From an uncultured Sutterella sp. (GTDB lineage Bacteria > Pseudomonadota > Gammaproteobacteria > Burkholderiales > Burkholderiaceae_F): a DNA stretch of 7,995 bases. Made by a program: the position numbers and the translations under genes. Below, in pieces: positions 1 to 6,875 of the stretch; position 1 is the stretch's first letter; each line of letters starts with the position of its first letter. Below the pieces are notes generated by a model. It saw only the letters and a list, made by a program, of their open reading frames with translations, was not told the DNA's origin and made no database searches. The DNA is taken from the NCBI GenBank assembly GCA_900553105.1, contig USCE01000052.1, forward strand, positions 1-7,995, written 5' to 3'.

Positions 1-26
1 ACGCTCAACTGAGCAACGGATTGCGT

Positions 27-54
27 ATTTTAACCCTCTTTCTGAATTTGTCAA
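27..54 (-). promoter_or_regulatory. Strong sigma-70-type promoter firing leftward out of the window
   Basis: Read on the minus strand there is a perfect -35 box TTGACA (54-49), a 16-base spacer and a -10 box TAAAAT (32-27, 5 of 6 matches to consensus). The expected transcription start is near position 20-22, so only about 20 transcribed bases lie in the window. It sits just downstream of the asmA terminator and therefore probably starts a new unit whose gene is beyond the left edge. The transcribed part contains a short inverted repeat, GCTCA-N2-TGAGC (3-14), of unknown meaning. The remaining bases 55-93 hold nothing I recognise. Confidence 0.6.
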
Positions 55-93
55 GAGGAATTTTTAAATCTGGCTTTTGGCAGAATCTTGCCC

Positions 94-129
94 AAAAAAA
101 GACCGAAACGTTAAAACAACGCTCCGGTC
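94..129 (-). terminator. Rho-independent terminator after the asmA-family gene
   Basis: On the minus strand, positions 129-101 fold into an unbroken 12-bp stem (two G-U wobbles, outer arms GACCG and CGGTC) with the 5-base loop GTTTT. Seven T residues follow at 100-94. It lies 22 bases past the stop codon of the AsmA-family gene. The plus strand has no T run after the hairpin, so it works in one direction only. This separates the gene from the leftward promoter at 27-54. Confidence 0.9.
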
Positions 130-151
130 AAATCTTAGGTCACGCTACGCC

Positions 152-2239
152 TTAGCGTTTGAGTAAGCTTCCCAAGCCCTCTATGAGCTTTTGAGCTTTT
201 TCATCTTTAATGACACGCTTGGTTGCTTCCATAACAGCTTCTTGCGCATTGGCTTTAATCGCTTCGGCCACATCCACTCCGTACTGCGGAGCATCTAATG
301 TACCAGACAATTTAATCGGCACCGTTACCCGGCGACCGTCTTTTGAAGTAGCCAACACTGCGGAAACTGTGCCCCCAATTGAATTGTCCATCAAACCGAG
401 GTTAACACCACCTTTGATCTGCGCCAATGAACTTGTTGCCTGCAGTGATGTGACGCTAAGTACACCATCTCTCAAAGTTGCATTCCCGCTCATCGAGCTA
501 AAACTCGTTGTGTCATTTTCGCTGAAATTGACGGCACTTTGGCGACCATCTCGAACAACCTTGGCGACCTTTTCAAGTGAAATACCGCGCAACACAGCGT
601 TGTTGACTTTGATCGCCATGTTTCCGGCGGAAGCTTTCTTTAACGCCAATTCGTCGATGCCCGTACCGTTTAATTTTGCTGAAGCAACAAGCGCTCCAGT
701 GAGCATCGGTTTTTGCCCCAAACCTTCAAGCACACATTCTGTACGAATAGCAGAAGCGTTCAAATTGGCATTCCAGCGTTGTGCGGCTGTTAAAGCAACA
801 CTGGCGCTGATGTTGCCACTGCAAAGTTGCGCCTTTACATTGTTTAAGTTCAATGTGCCATTGTTGACTCGAATATTCGTGCCTACATTGGAGATGGTAA
901 GTTGTTCGTACTGAACTTTGTTAATTGCGACATTGACGTTGGAATTAAACGCATCCAAAGCCTTAATATGTTCAAGTCCACTTGCCACGGCGTCTTGAAT
1001 GACACGGAAAGTATTTTCGGCCGTTTTCTTTTGAGAAGGTGTTGCAACCCATTTACTGACATTAATACCGTTTAAACGAACCGATCCTGTCACCATGGGT
1101 TTACTAAAACCAGCAGCTTGCAATGCGATTGCAAAGGTTTCATTATCGAGTTTACCGTTCAGACTTAAAACAATCTTTTCAGGCTCGGCCATTGAAGCTT
1201 CACCGCTGAAAGGAATCTTGGTAACTGCGTTATTAACAGCGATTTGAGCTTCCCCTTTGAGAGCTTTGGTCTTCAACGATAGCGGTGCGACACTTCCGGT
1301 TAATCCCAATGTCGCAGAAGCGGACACACCGCCAGCTTGCTTGACCGCTAAAGTAACGTCATCAAGACTGACCGCACCTTCGGCACTGTAACTTGCGCTC
1401 TTAACCGTTGCGTTAGCTTGCATTGTGTCATTGAGTTTAACGTTAAGTTTTAATCCGTGTGCGGCAAATGCTGCATCCCGGCTTGACAGTGAATCCACAT
1501 TAATCGTTGCAGCAAGATTGGTGCCGTCTTGCTTAACTGTCACAGAGCTTTGCACATCTCGCAACAACACCTTCATTGACTTAATGTCATAGTCTGCCAC
1601 CCCTTTGAAATCGAGATGACCCTGAATCGGTTGTGTTTTCTCTTCAAAATTGGTACTCAGGTCCACGTTCGTCGAACCACTCAAACCGAGTTGTCCCGTT
1701 GTCAGATTCAACTGACTAACCGAGTAGATCTTCTTGTCTTGAAGACCGTAAACCGTGAGCGAACTATCGACGATTTCAACGCTAGCCACTTCAAGATTTT
1801 TAATAAAACCGCCCGATGCCTCAGCCGTTTTCTCCTCTGTAGTAGCTTCTTGAACTTGAGATTGTCGTGATTGATCAATAAACCGTGCGGCATTAACTTC
1901 GCCCTTTAGGCCGTTAATTCGCACAGCATCAAACTGCACATCCCCCGTTAGCAACGGCAACACTGCCACACCGACTTCTGCGCCTTGCAATGTAAATTGG
2001 GGCTCTTGACGACCTTCAAATGATAGTGTCGTTGCTGGCAATACAATTTGAACCTTCGGGAAAACTTTGATACCGATTTGACCATCAAAGTTAAGTTCAC
2101 GATTGAGTCGCGTAGCAGCCTCTTTTTTTAGACCTTCTGCAATCGTAGCACTGTCCAAAAAATAGGCAACAGCAACCCACACCCCTACAACAGCAACGAC
2201 CGCAAGGCCCACAATGGCAATAAAGACCTTCTTTAACAT
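152..2239 (-). CDS. AsmA-family envelope protein
   Basis: This is a 695-residue protein of the AsmA family. These are inner-membrane-anchored periplasmic proteins, related to TamB and YhdP, that are linked to outer-membrane assembly and phospholipid transport between the membranes. One N-terminal membrane segment is visible (about residues 4-27, after MLKK), followed by a long beta-rich periplasmic body of repeated short strands. The C-terminal AsmA signature is clear: NAVLRGISLEKVAK near residue 547, then a TLRDGVL stretch, then VPIKLSGTLDAPQYGVD near residue 640, ending in a short charged helix. E. coli AsmA is about 617 residues, so this is slightly long. I chose ATG 2239 because it follows AGGGGG by 5 bases and opens directly with the membrane anchor. 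The open frame continues upstream to 2539, but that part overlaps pyrD and the terminator. It appears to be a single-gene unit with its own terminator at 94-129. The family is secure; the individual substrate is not. Confidence 0.9.
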   Translation of the reverse strand: MLKKVFIAIVGLAVVAVVGVWVAVAYFLDSATIAEGLKKEAATRLNRELNFDGQIGIKVFPKVQIVLPATTLSFEGRQEPQFTLQGAEVGVAVLPLLTGDVQFDAVRINGLKGEVNAARFIDQSRQSQVQEATTEEKTAEASGGFIKNLEVASVEIVDSSLTVYGLQDKKIYSVSQLNLTTGQLGLSGSTNVDLSTNFEEKTQPIQGHLDFKGVADYDIKSMKVLLRDVQSSVTVKQDGTNLAATINVDSLSSRDAAFAAHGLKLNVKLNDTMQANATVKSASYSAEGAVSLDDVTLAVKQAGGVSASATLGLTGSVAPLSLKTKALKGEAQIAVNNAVTKIPFSGEASMAEPEKIVLSLNGKLDNETFAIALQAAGFSKPMVTGSVRLNGINVSKWVATPSQKKTAENTFRVIQDAVASGLEHIKALDAFNSNVNVAINKVQYEQLTISNVGTNIRVNNGTLNLNNVKAQLCSGNISASVALTAAQRWNANLNASAIRTECVLEGLGQKPMLTGALVASAKLNGTGIDELALKKASAGNMAIKVNNAVLRGISLEKVAKVVRDGRQSAVNFSENDTTSFSSMSGNATLRDGVLSVTSLQATSSLAQIKGGVNLGLMDNSIGGTVSAVLATSKDGRRVTVPIKLSGTLDAPQYGVDVAEAIKANAQEAVMEATKRVIKDEKAQKLIEGLGSLLKR

Positions 2240-2277
2240 CTCTGCCCCCTGAGTGAAATCATTTATTAACTTTGACA

Positions 2278-2307
2278 ATAGCACGTTAGGGACAACTTGG
2301 CTGTCAA
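2278..2307 (-). promoter_or_regulatory. Candidate promoter of the asmA-family gene
   Basis: A perfect -35 hexamer TTGACA lies on the minus strand at 2307-2302. An 18-base spacer leads to a weak -10 candidate TGCTAT at 2283-2278. A promoter is expected here because a terminator separates pyrD from this gene, but the -10 is poor and other placements are possible. The -35 box is also the right arm of an inverted repeat (TTTGACA at 2271-2277 and TGTCAAA at 2302-2308). Confidence 0.35.
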
Positions 2308-2334
2308 AAAAGTAAAACGAAATGTTATGGACAC

Positions 2335-2361
2335 AAAAAAAAGGCCAAAAGGCCTTTTTTT
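2335..2361. terminator. Symmetric A/T-flanked hairpin terminator after pyrD
   Basis: The inverted repeat GGCC-AAAA-GGCC (2343-2354) is preceded by eight A (2335-2342) and followed by seven T (2355-2361). The stem can extend through the A and T runs, and a U-tract is present whichever strand is transcribed. It lies 26 bases past the pyrD stop codon. It should terminate pyrD transcripts on the minus strand. The plus-strand orientation is symmetric, but no plus-strand gene is seen here to use it. Confidence 0.88.
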
Positions 2362-2387
2362 GTTCAGAAGAATCGACTCCGAGAAGA

Positions 2388-3461
2388 TCAGGGACGAAGC
2401 GAGGCAACCGGGCCTGTCTGCGTCTTGCGCCAGGCAGCCACAGCATCCACGCAATCCGGAACAAGCACCGGTCCCTTGAAGATAAAGCCCGTGTAAAGTT
2501 GCACAAGCTTAGCACCGGCTTGCATTTTCTCAACAGCATCTTCGCCTGTCATCACACCGCCCGATGCGATAATCGGCATCGTTTCCTGTAAGTGACGATA
2601 AAGTAAATCGACGACTTCCGTCGAGCGTTCGCGCAACGGTTTACCAGACAAACCGCCCGTTTCATTGCAGTTGGGCAAGCCTTGGATGGCGTCTCGCGCA
2701 ATAGTCGTGTTGGTCGCAATAATGGCATCAATACCATAATGAACCAACTGGTCGGAAATGCGCAAAATGTCATCATTGGGCAAATCAGGAGCAACCTTCA
2801 GCGCAACCGGAACATACTTCCCATTGTTTTCATCCACTAAGCGCTTGCGCTCATCCGTTATCGCAGACAAAAGCTTTTCGAGTTCATTGTCCGCTTGCAA
2901 AGAACGCAAATTTTTCGTGTTGGGAGAAGAAATGTTGATCGCAATGTAATCGGTGTGGTTATAAACCTTACGCAGACAAATCAAATAATCATCAACTGCA
3001 TTTTCAATCGGAGTGACCGCATTTTTGCCAATATTGATCCCAAGGATGCCACCACGACTGCGGAAAGCGGCCGCACTGCGCAAGTGCTTGAGCACTTCGT
3101 CTACGCCGTGATTGTTAAAGCCCATGCGATTGATCACGCCTTCAGCCGGAATGACACGGAAAAGGCGCGGTTTTGGGTTACCTGGTTGTGCTTTGGGTGT
3201 AATCGTTCCAATCTCAACATGGCCGAAACCAAGTCCGCCGAACGCGCTGACGCGTTCACCGTTTTTATCCATCCCGGCAGCCAAACCGATAACATTGGGG
3301 AACCGCAATCCCATTACTTCAATCGGATCTTCCACCGGATCACGAGTCACCAACTTCGTAACCCCAAGGTTTACCGCCCAATCAAGATTAGCCATGGTGA
3401 TATGGTGAGCAGTTTCAGGATCGAGTGAAAACAAGAATTTGCGAGCGATGGAGTAGAGCAT
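2388..3461 (-). CDS. pyrD: Dihydroorotate dehydrogenase, class 2 (quinone-dependent)
   Basis: This 357-residue enzyme oxidises dihydroorotate to orotate, the fourth step of UMP synthesis. It uses FMN and passes electrons to membrane quinones. The N-terminal helical segment (residues 1-45, starting MLYSIARKFLF) is the membrane-associating extension that marks class 2. FMN and substrate motifs follow in family order: LAAGMDKNG (60-68), GTITPKAQPGNPKPRLFR (85-102), NRMGFNN (111-117), GINIGKN (141-147), NISSPNT (176-182), LKVAPDL (221-227), GGLSGKPL (269-276) and ASGGV (299-303). By alignment with E. coli PyrD the catalytic base is Ser179, in NISSPNT, the counterpart of Ser175. Length is close to the E. 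coli protein. ATG 3461 was chosen because the protein starts exactly where family members do. The preceding Shine-Dalgarno is weak (GAGA). The open frame extends to 3620 but would overlap the Nudix gene. It is followed by its own terminator. Confidence 0.97.
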   Translation of the reverse strand: MLYSIARKFLFSLDPETAHHITMANLDWAVNLGVTKLVTRDPVEDPIEVMGLRFPNVIGLAAGMDKNGERVSAFGGLGFGHVEIGTITPKAQPGNPKPRLFRVIPAEGVINRMGFNNHGVDEVLKHLRSAAAFRSRGGILGINIGKNAVTPIENAVDDYLICLRKVYNHTDYIAINISSPNTKNLRSLQADNELEKLLSAITDERKRLVDENNGKYVPVALKVAPDLPNDDILRISDQLVHYGIDAIIATNTTIARDAIQGLPNCNETGGLSGKPLRERSTEVVDLLYRHLQETMPIIASGGVMTGEDAVEKMQAGAKLVQLYTGFIFKGPVLVPDCVDAVAAWRKTQTGPVASLRP

Positions 3462-3511
3462 AATTTTTCTCTTTGAGTTCAAAATCAGCGAACTTGAGTC
3501 GCTAAAAATCC

Positions 3512-3540
3512 AAGATAACGGAAATTGTACACGATGGCAA
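3512..3540 (-). promoter_or_regulatory. Candidate pyrD promoter
   Basis: In the 95-base gap between the Nudix gene and pyrD, the minus strand carries TTGCCA (3540-3535, 5 of 6 to the -35 consensus), a 17-base spacer and TATCTT (3517-3512, 4 of 6 to the -10 consensus). A second -10-like hexamer, TACAAT, lies at 3529-3524 but lacks a good -35. No convincing terminator separates the Nudix gene from pyrD, so pyrD may also receive read-through from the cellulose operon. Confidence 0.4.
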
Positions 3541-3556
3541 AAAGCAGAGCTCGTTC

Positions 3557-4105
3557 TTAGTCTCGAAGGCACTTGCGGTGCAAGCGTGTTTGCCCGGTAT
3601 GCATATCCTGCAGGTAGCATTTAAGCGCGACTTCAACCGTCTCAAAGCTGATTTCACCCCAAGGAATATCTTGCGGAGCAAAAAGTTTTTGTTCGAGGGT
3701 TTCCTGTCCCGGCGACGCCTCCAGTTTGTCAAAGTTTGCTAGGAAGAAAAAATGAATCTGATTGGCCGGCGGCACATCTACAATACAAAACAACGACCCA
3801 ATACGAACCGCCTCACCCGTCTCCTCAATCGTTTCTCTAAATGCTCCCTCGGCTAACGTCTCGTGCGCTTCCATAAAGCCTGCCGGCAAGGTCCAGTAGC
3901 CGCGCCGAGGTTCAATCGCACGACGACAAAGCAAAATTTTGCCGTCACAAACAGCCACCGTCCCGACAACAGGAATCGGATTAATGTAGTGCACAAATCC
4001 GCAGGCAGGACACTCGTTACGCAAACGATTGTCCCCCGACGGAATGCGACTGATCAATTCAGTAGCGCATTTCGGACAATATCGAAACTCTGAGACTGCG
4101 AGCAT
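3557..4105 (-). CDS. Nudix hydrolase with N-terminal zinc ribbon
   Basis: This 182-residue protein has two parts. Residues 9-36 form a zinc ribbon with two CxxC pairs (Cys10/Cys13 and Cys32/Cys35). Residues 45-165 form a Nudix fold. The Nudix box is complete from Gly76 to Glu98: Gly76, Glu82, Arg90-Glu91, Glu94-Glu95 and Gly97, the pattern that binds the divalent metal for cleaving nucleoside diphosphate-linked (X) substrates. WTLPAGFME before and within the box is typical of the COG1051-like, zinc-ribbon Nudix group. The substrate cannot be read from the sequence; ADP-ribose, NADH or a sugar nucleotide are family possibilities. It starts 6 bases after the bcsG stop. Its best Shine-Dalgarno, AAGGA (4123-4119), lies inside the end of bcsG, 13 bases from the ATG, which suggests translational coupling. 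It may belong to the cellulose operon by position only. An outward-reading housekeeping role cannot be excluded. Confidence 0.93.
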   Translation of the reverse strand: MLAVSEFRYCPKCATELISRIPSGDNRLRNECPACGFVHYINPIPVVGTVAVCDGKILLCRRAIEPRRGYWTLPAGFMEAHETLAEGAFRETIEETGEAVRIGSLFCIVDVPPANQIHFFFLANFDKLEASPGQETLEQKLFAPQDIPWGEISFETVEVALKCYLQDMHTGQTRLHRKCLRD

Positions 4106-4111
4106 TAAATA

Positions 4112-5773
4112 TTAACGTTCCTTCGGATACAACACCCACTGACCGTTTTGACGTCGCACATAATCATTATCTCGGTAAGTCAAAACAATCGATTGGGCAT
4201 TTTCACTGACAGGATTAGTCTGCGGAAGATCCCGGACCAAATCAGCCAATGGCACGGCACCGCCTTCGGCTCCGAAATAATTATGCTCCAAAACTCGTCC
4301 CATCAAACTGGCCAACGCTAGGTAACTTGTGTTTCCTGAAACGTGAATTTGCTCTTGAGGCAGGCCCTTGATACCGAAAAATTTCACCATCACCGGCACT
4401 TGCGTGATACGCATACTCGGGATATCGCGCAAACGGTCTGGCTGGACGCGATCACCGCGAACGGCCGCTCCGTGTTCGGGCACCAAAACCAACATAACCT
4501 TACGCCCAGACTTCTCGAGCTCTCCCATAAAAGTGTTTAAATCATCTAAGAACACCTGAGCTCTAGGCTTAAACGGCTCCCAAGTCGTATTGCGCGGCAG
4601 ACGATTGCCGTCATGCAATGCAATAAAGTTAAACAGTGAGAATGTTCGCAAGTTCCCCTTTTGCGATGAAACCACTTCCTTCCAATAGCGCATTACTGCC
4701 AAATCATCTGAAATCGGCTCATCATCAAAAGCTAAATAGTGTACGGGCAACTTTTTATTAGCCGTCTCGTGTACGGCATTTAACCCTGCTTTGTCTCTCA
4801 ACACTTGAAGATAATTGTCATATTGACCGGCGTGGTCAAGGAATAAGTGTTGCGAGTACCCGAGTTGGCCGAAACGATTCATGATCTCGCACTCTGGACG
4901 TCGTTGATCGTAAAGTGTGTTGTGATCACTCTGACCACAGGCAGCATTTAACAAACGAAGCGTTGCCGGGCCTGAATAGGCGGTAGCAGAGTTGAAGTGA
5001 TCGAAACGAATATTAAAACGATTGAAAACAGGATGCTGTGCCAAATTCACGGCCTGTAAATCATCATCCGATAATGAACACACATTAAGCAAAATGATGT
5101 CAAACGGCGTGTCCTTGGTTGCAATCCCCTGCGGGATTTGCGCTCTGCGGGATGATTCATATTGCAAAAATGCTTGATACCACTGCTCAATCGTGTCGCT
5201 AGTTGCAGCACCATCAGCAGCAACAGGTTGCGTAGTCGGCGCAGAGACCTGGCTCGGAGCTGTCATTTGTGCCACTTCAAGGGGCGCTTGAGCCGGCTCG
5301 GGCGTCTTTTGCCATTGTACGTAGTGCGGGTAAATCAGCATGAATAAGAAATAGCCGATCGTAAAAAACGAGATACGAATCCAATTGCTTAACAACAGGT
5401 AAGCAAAAAGTACGCACAAGACCAATGCCACCATTTTGAAATTGATAAAATCCCAAATCAACTGAAGGACGTAAGTGGCAGAAAATCCAGCAATGGCGTT
5501 GGCATTGCCGACAATACTTTCAATCCCCGGCAACCAACTTTCAGCGTAAAACAGCACGGCTCCCAATACGAGCGCAATTAAAGTACGAAGAACACGTACT
5601 TTCTTGCTGGCAATCGGCAATAAAATGAACAGAAGCAATACGGCGTTATACAGCGGCTCAAACGTAATGTAGCCATACTGGAACATGATAAACTTCAAAA
5701 TGAAGTACACGTTCCATAGACCCAAACCAGTCCAAAAAAATCGCCCTAATTTTTCTTTTTGCAAGTTGTGCAT
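4112..5773 (-). CDS. bcsG: Cellulose phosphoethanolamine transferase BcsG
   Basis: This 553-residue inner-membrane enzyme transfers phosphoethanolamine from phosphatidylethanolamine onto glucose units of nascent cellulose in the periplasm. The N-terminal part (about residues 11-150) has several hydrophobic membrane segments. A Pro/Ala/Gln-rich linker (about 155-190) leads to an alkaline-phosphatase/sulfatase-like catalytic domain (about 222-553). Compared with E. coli BcsG from memory, the active site is intact: nucleophile Ser267 in NSATAYSGPA (E. coli Ser278), zinc-site Glu433-His434 in VPEHG (Glu442-His443), His387 in LHDGN (His396), and the cysteine pair Cys232 and Cys279 (Cys243 and Cys290). 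Length matches the E. coli protein (559). ATG 5773 has AGGA 7 bases upstream. It lies 22 bases after bcsZ and 6 before the Nudix gene on the same strand, unlike E. coli, where bcsG is in a separate bcsEFG operon. The enzyme implies that the organism makes modified cellulose. Confidence 0.96.
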   Translation of the reverse strand: MHNLQKEKLGRFFWTGLGLWNVYFILKFIMFQYGYITFEPLYNAVLLLFILLPIASKKVRVLRTLIALVLGAVLFYAESWLPGIESIVGNANAIAGFSATYVLQLIWDFINFKMVALVLCVLFAYLLLSNWIRISFFTIGYFLFMLIYPHYVQWQKTPEPAQAPLEVAQMTAPSQVSAPTTQPVAADGAATSDTIEQWYQAFLQYESSRRAQIPQGIATKDTPFDIILLNVCSLSDDDLQAVNLAQHPVFNRFNIRFDHFNSATAYSGPATLRLLNAACGQSDHNTLYDQRRPECEIMNRFGQLGYSQHLFLDHAGQYDNYLQVLRDKAGLNAVHETANKKLPVHYLAFDDEPISDDLAVMRYWKEVVSSQKGNLRTFSLFNFIALHDGNRLPRNTTWEPFKPRAQVFLDDLNTFMGELEKSGRKVMLVLVPEHGAAVRGDRVQPDRLRDIPSMRITQVPVMVKFFGIKGLPQEQIHVSGNTSYLALASLMGRVLEHNYFGAEGGAVPLADLVRDLPQTNPVSENAQSIVLTYRDNDYVRRQNGQWVLYPKER

Positions 5774-5795
5774 TTATGGTTCCTACACTACAGGA

Positions 5796-6875
5796 CTATT
5801 TTGCTGTGACGTTTGGGAAATACAAAAAGCCGTTCTCATCAAACGCAAAGAGCTTTTCATCAAACCCCAAACCGTACAAAGCCAAAACGTTTCGGTAGTA
5901 ATTTTCTTTCTTTATCGGGGTGGATTTCAAAACCGTGCGAATCATATCGCGTGTCTTTCCGGGCCCCACTAATTCCATTAAGCAAGCACCGAAGCCATCC
6001 CAGGCCGGTTGATTAACAGCCAAAGTGTACACATCCACTTTTTCGGGCGGCATATTTAAGGCCTGCGTCAACCTCACCATCGGTTCAAACCGCGCTTTCA
6101 ACTGACGATACACGGGATCTTTGGGCGAGAGCATAGCGGCCCAAAGATAAACTCGAATAGCGTTGTAGCTGCCGATTGTGTTATCGATTGACATGTTTTG
6201 AACCAACTCTCCTTTTTTCGTAAAGTTGACCCAATCAGGGACAATGCCTGCTGGAGCCGAACGAATCAACATGCGGGCCGATCCTTCGTACACATCATTC
6301 CAATAGGCATCTTCGGCGGCAAAACGTTTAATTAAAAATAGCGGGTAGTAGCTCGGATTAAGCTTAACTTCTGTATCCGTTTCAAAACCGAAGCGTCCCG
6401 GCAGTAATACCTTGCCTAAATTTTCAATGTCGCGAACTTGTGTACGCAACAAGCCCAGCATCTGATGTGCTTTTTCAATGTACTCGGGTGTATCCCACAA
6501 GCGACCAGCTTCAAGCAAACAATAGGCGATCCACATGTCAGAGTCCACGGCATTGTTGTCGTCAATTACCATCCACGTATCCCCTTCTTTGCCCCAAAGC
6601 CAAGCAGGATAGTTTTTCCCAATGTCACCGCCAGCCAAATTATCTTCTGTCCAATTTAGCAACTCTTCAAACGTTTGCTTGTCACCGGCAACTAAAGCAA
6701 AAAACATCGCGTAAGACTGGCCTTCAGATGTGGTAACAACACGTTTATCGCTGTAATCAACCACTCGACCGTCTTCCATGCTAACGGCACGAAAATCGTC
6801 CCATAACTCCCAAGCATAAGCCCCTGAGAACAGGTTCATGGCCAGCGCCATCGTCATTACTATTTTTTTCATCAT
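5796..6875 (-). CDS. bcsZ: Periplasmic endo-1,4-beta-glucanase BcsZ (GH8), Asn at the catalytic-base position
   Basis: This is a 359-residue glycoside hydrolase family 8 cellulase of bacterial cellulose operons, which trims nascent glucan in the periplasm. Residues 1-21 form a signal peptide (MMKKIV, a hydrophobic core, likely cleavage after GAYA or nearby). Family motifs are clear: TTSEGQSYAMF with the general acid Glu51 (E. coli Glu55), PAWLWGK (90-96), AVDSDMWIAY (109-118), LLEAGRLW (120-127), LNPSYYPLF (172-180), PDWV (213-216) and SYNAIRVYLW (236-245). E. coli BcsZ has SYDAIRVYMW here, with Asp243 as the base; this protein has Asn238 (codon AAC at 6164-6162). The rest of the fold looks well kept and the reading frame is intact. 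ATG 6875 overlaps the bcsB stop as ATGA and has AAGGA 8 bases upstream; the next codon, ATG 6872, is an alternative. The family call is firm; catalytic competence is open. Confidence 0.95.
   Translation of the reverse strand: MMKKIVMTMALAMNLFSGAYAWELWDDFRAVSMEDGRVVDYSDKRVVTTSEGQSYAMFFALVAGDKQTFEELLNWTEDNLAGGDIGKNYPAWLWGKEGDTWMVIDDNNAVDSDMWIAYCLLEAGRLWDTPEYIEKAHQMLGLLRTQVRDIENLGKVLLPGRFGFETDTEVKLNPSYYPLFLIKRFAAEDAYWNDVYEGSARMLIRSAPAGIVPDWVNFTKKGELVQNMSIDNTIGSYNAIRVYLWAAMLSPKDPVYRQLKARFEPMVRLTQALNMPPEKVDVYTLAVNQPAWDGFGACLMELVGPGKTRDMIRTVLKSTPIKKENYYRNVLALYGLGFDEKLFAFDENGFLYFPNVTAK

Noticed and set aside
3..14. GCTCA-N2-TGAGC as a possible tRNA D-arm after the leftward promoter
   Set aside because: The string resembles the D-arm of many tRNAs but lacks the conserved GG of the D-loop and a proper acceptor spacing, and too little sequence is present to judge.
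210..914. 234-codon open frame on the plus strand
   Set aside because: It is antisense to the well-supported AsmA-family gene, shows no recognisable domain and lacks a plausible regulatory context.
2240..2539. 100-residue N-terminal extension of the AsmA-family frame
   Set aside because: It runs through the pyrD terminator and into pyrD coding sequence, and the membrane anchor with a good ribosome binding site begins at 2239.
2895..3428. 177-codon plus-strand open frame opposite pyrD
   Set aside because: It is fully antisense to strongly conserved pyrD coding sequence and its translation resembles no known family.
3540..3556. Possible terminator after the Nudix gene
   Set aside because: A short T run on the minus strand (TTTTT) follows GAGCTC, but no stable stem precedes it.
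3462..3620. 53-residue N-terminal extension of PyrD
   Set aside because: It overlaps the end of the Nudix gene in another frame, and the class 2 PyrD N-terminus begins at the ATG at 3461.
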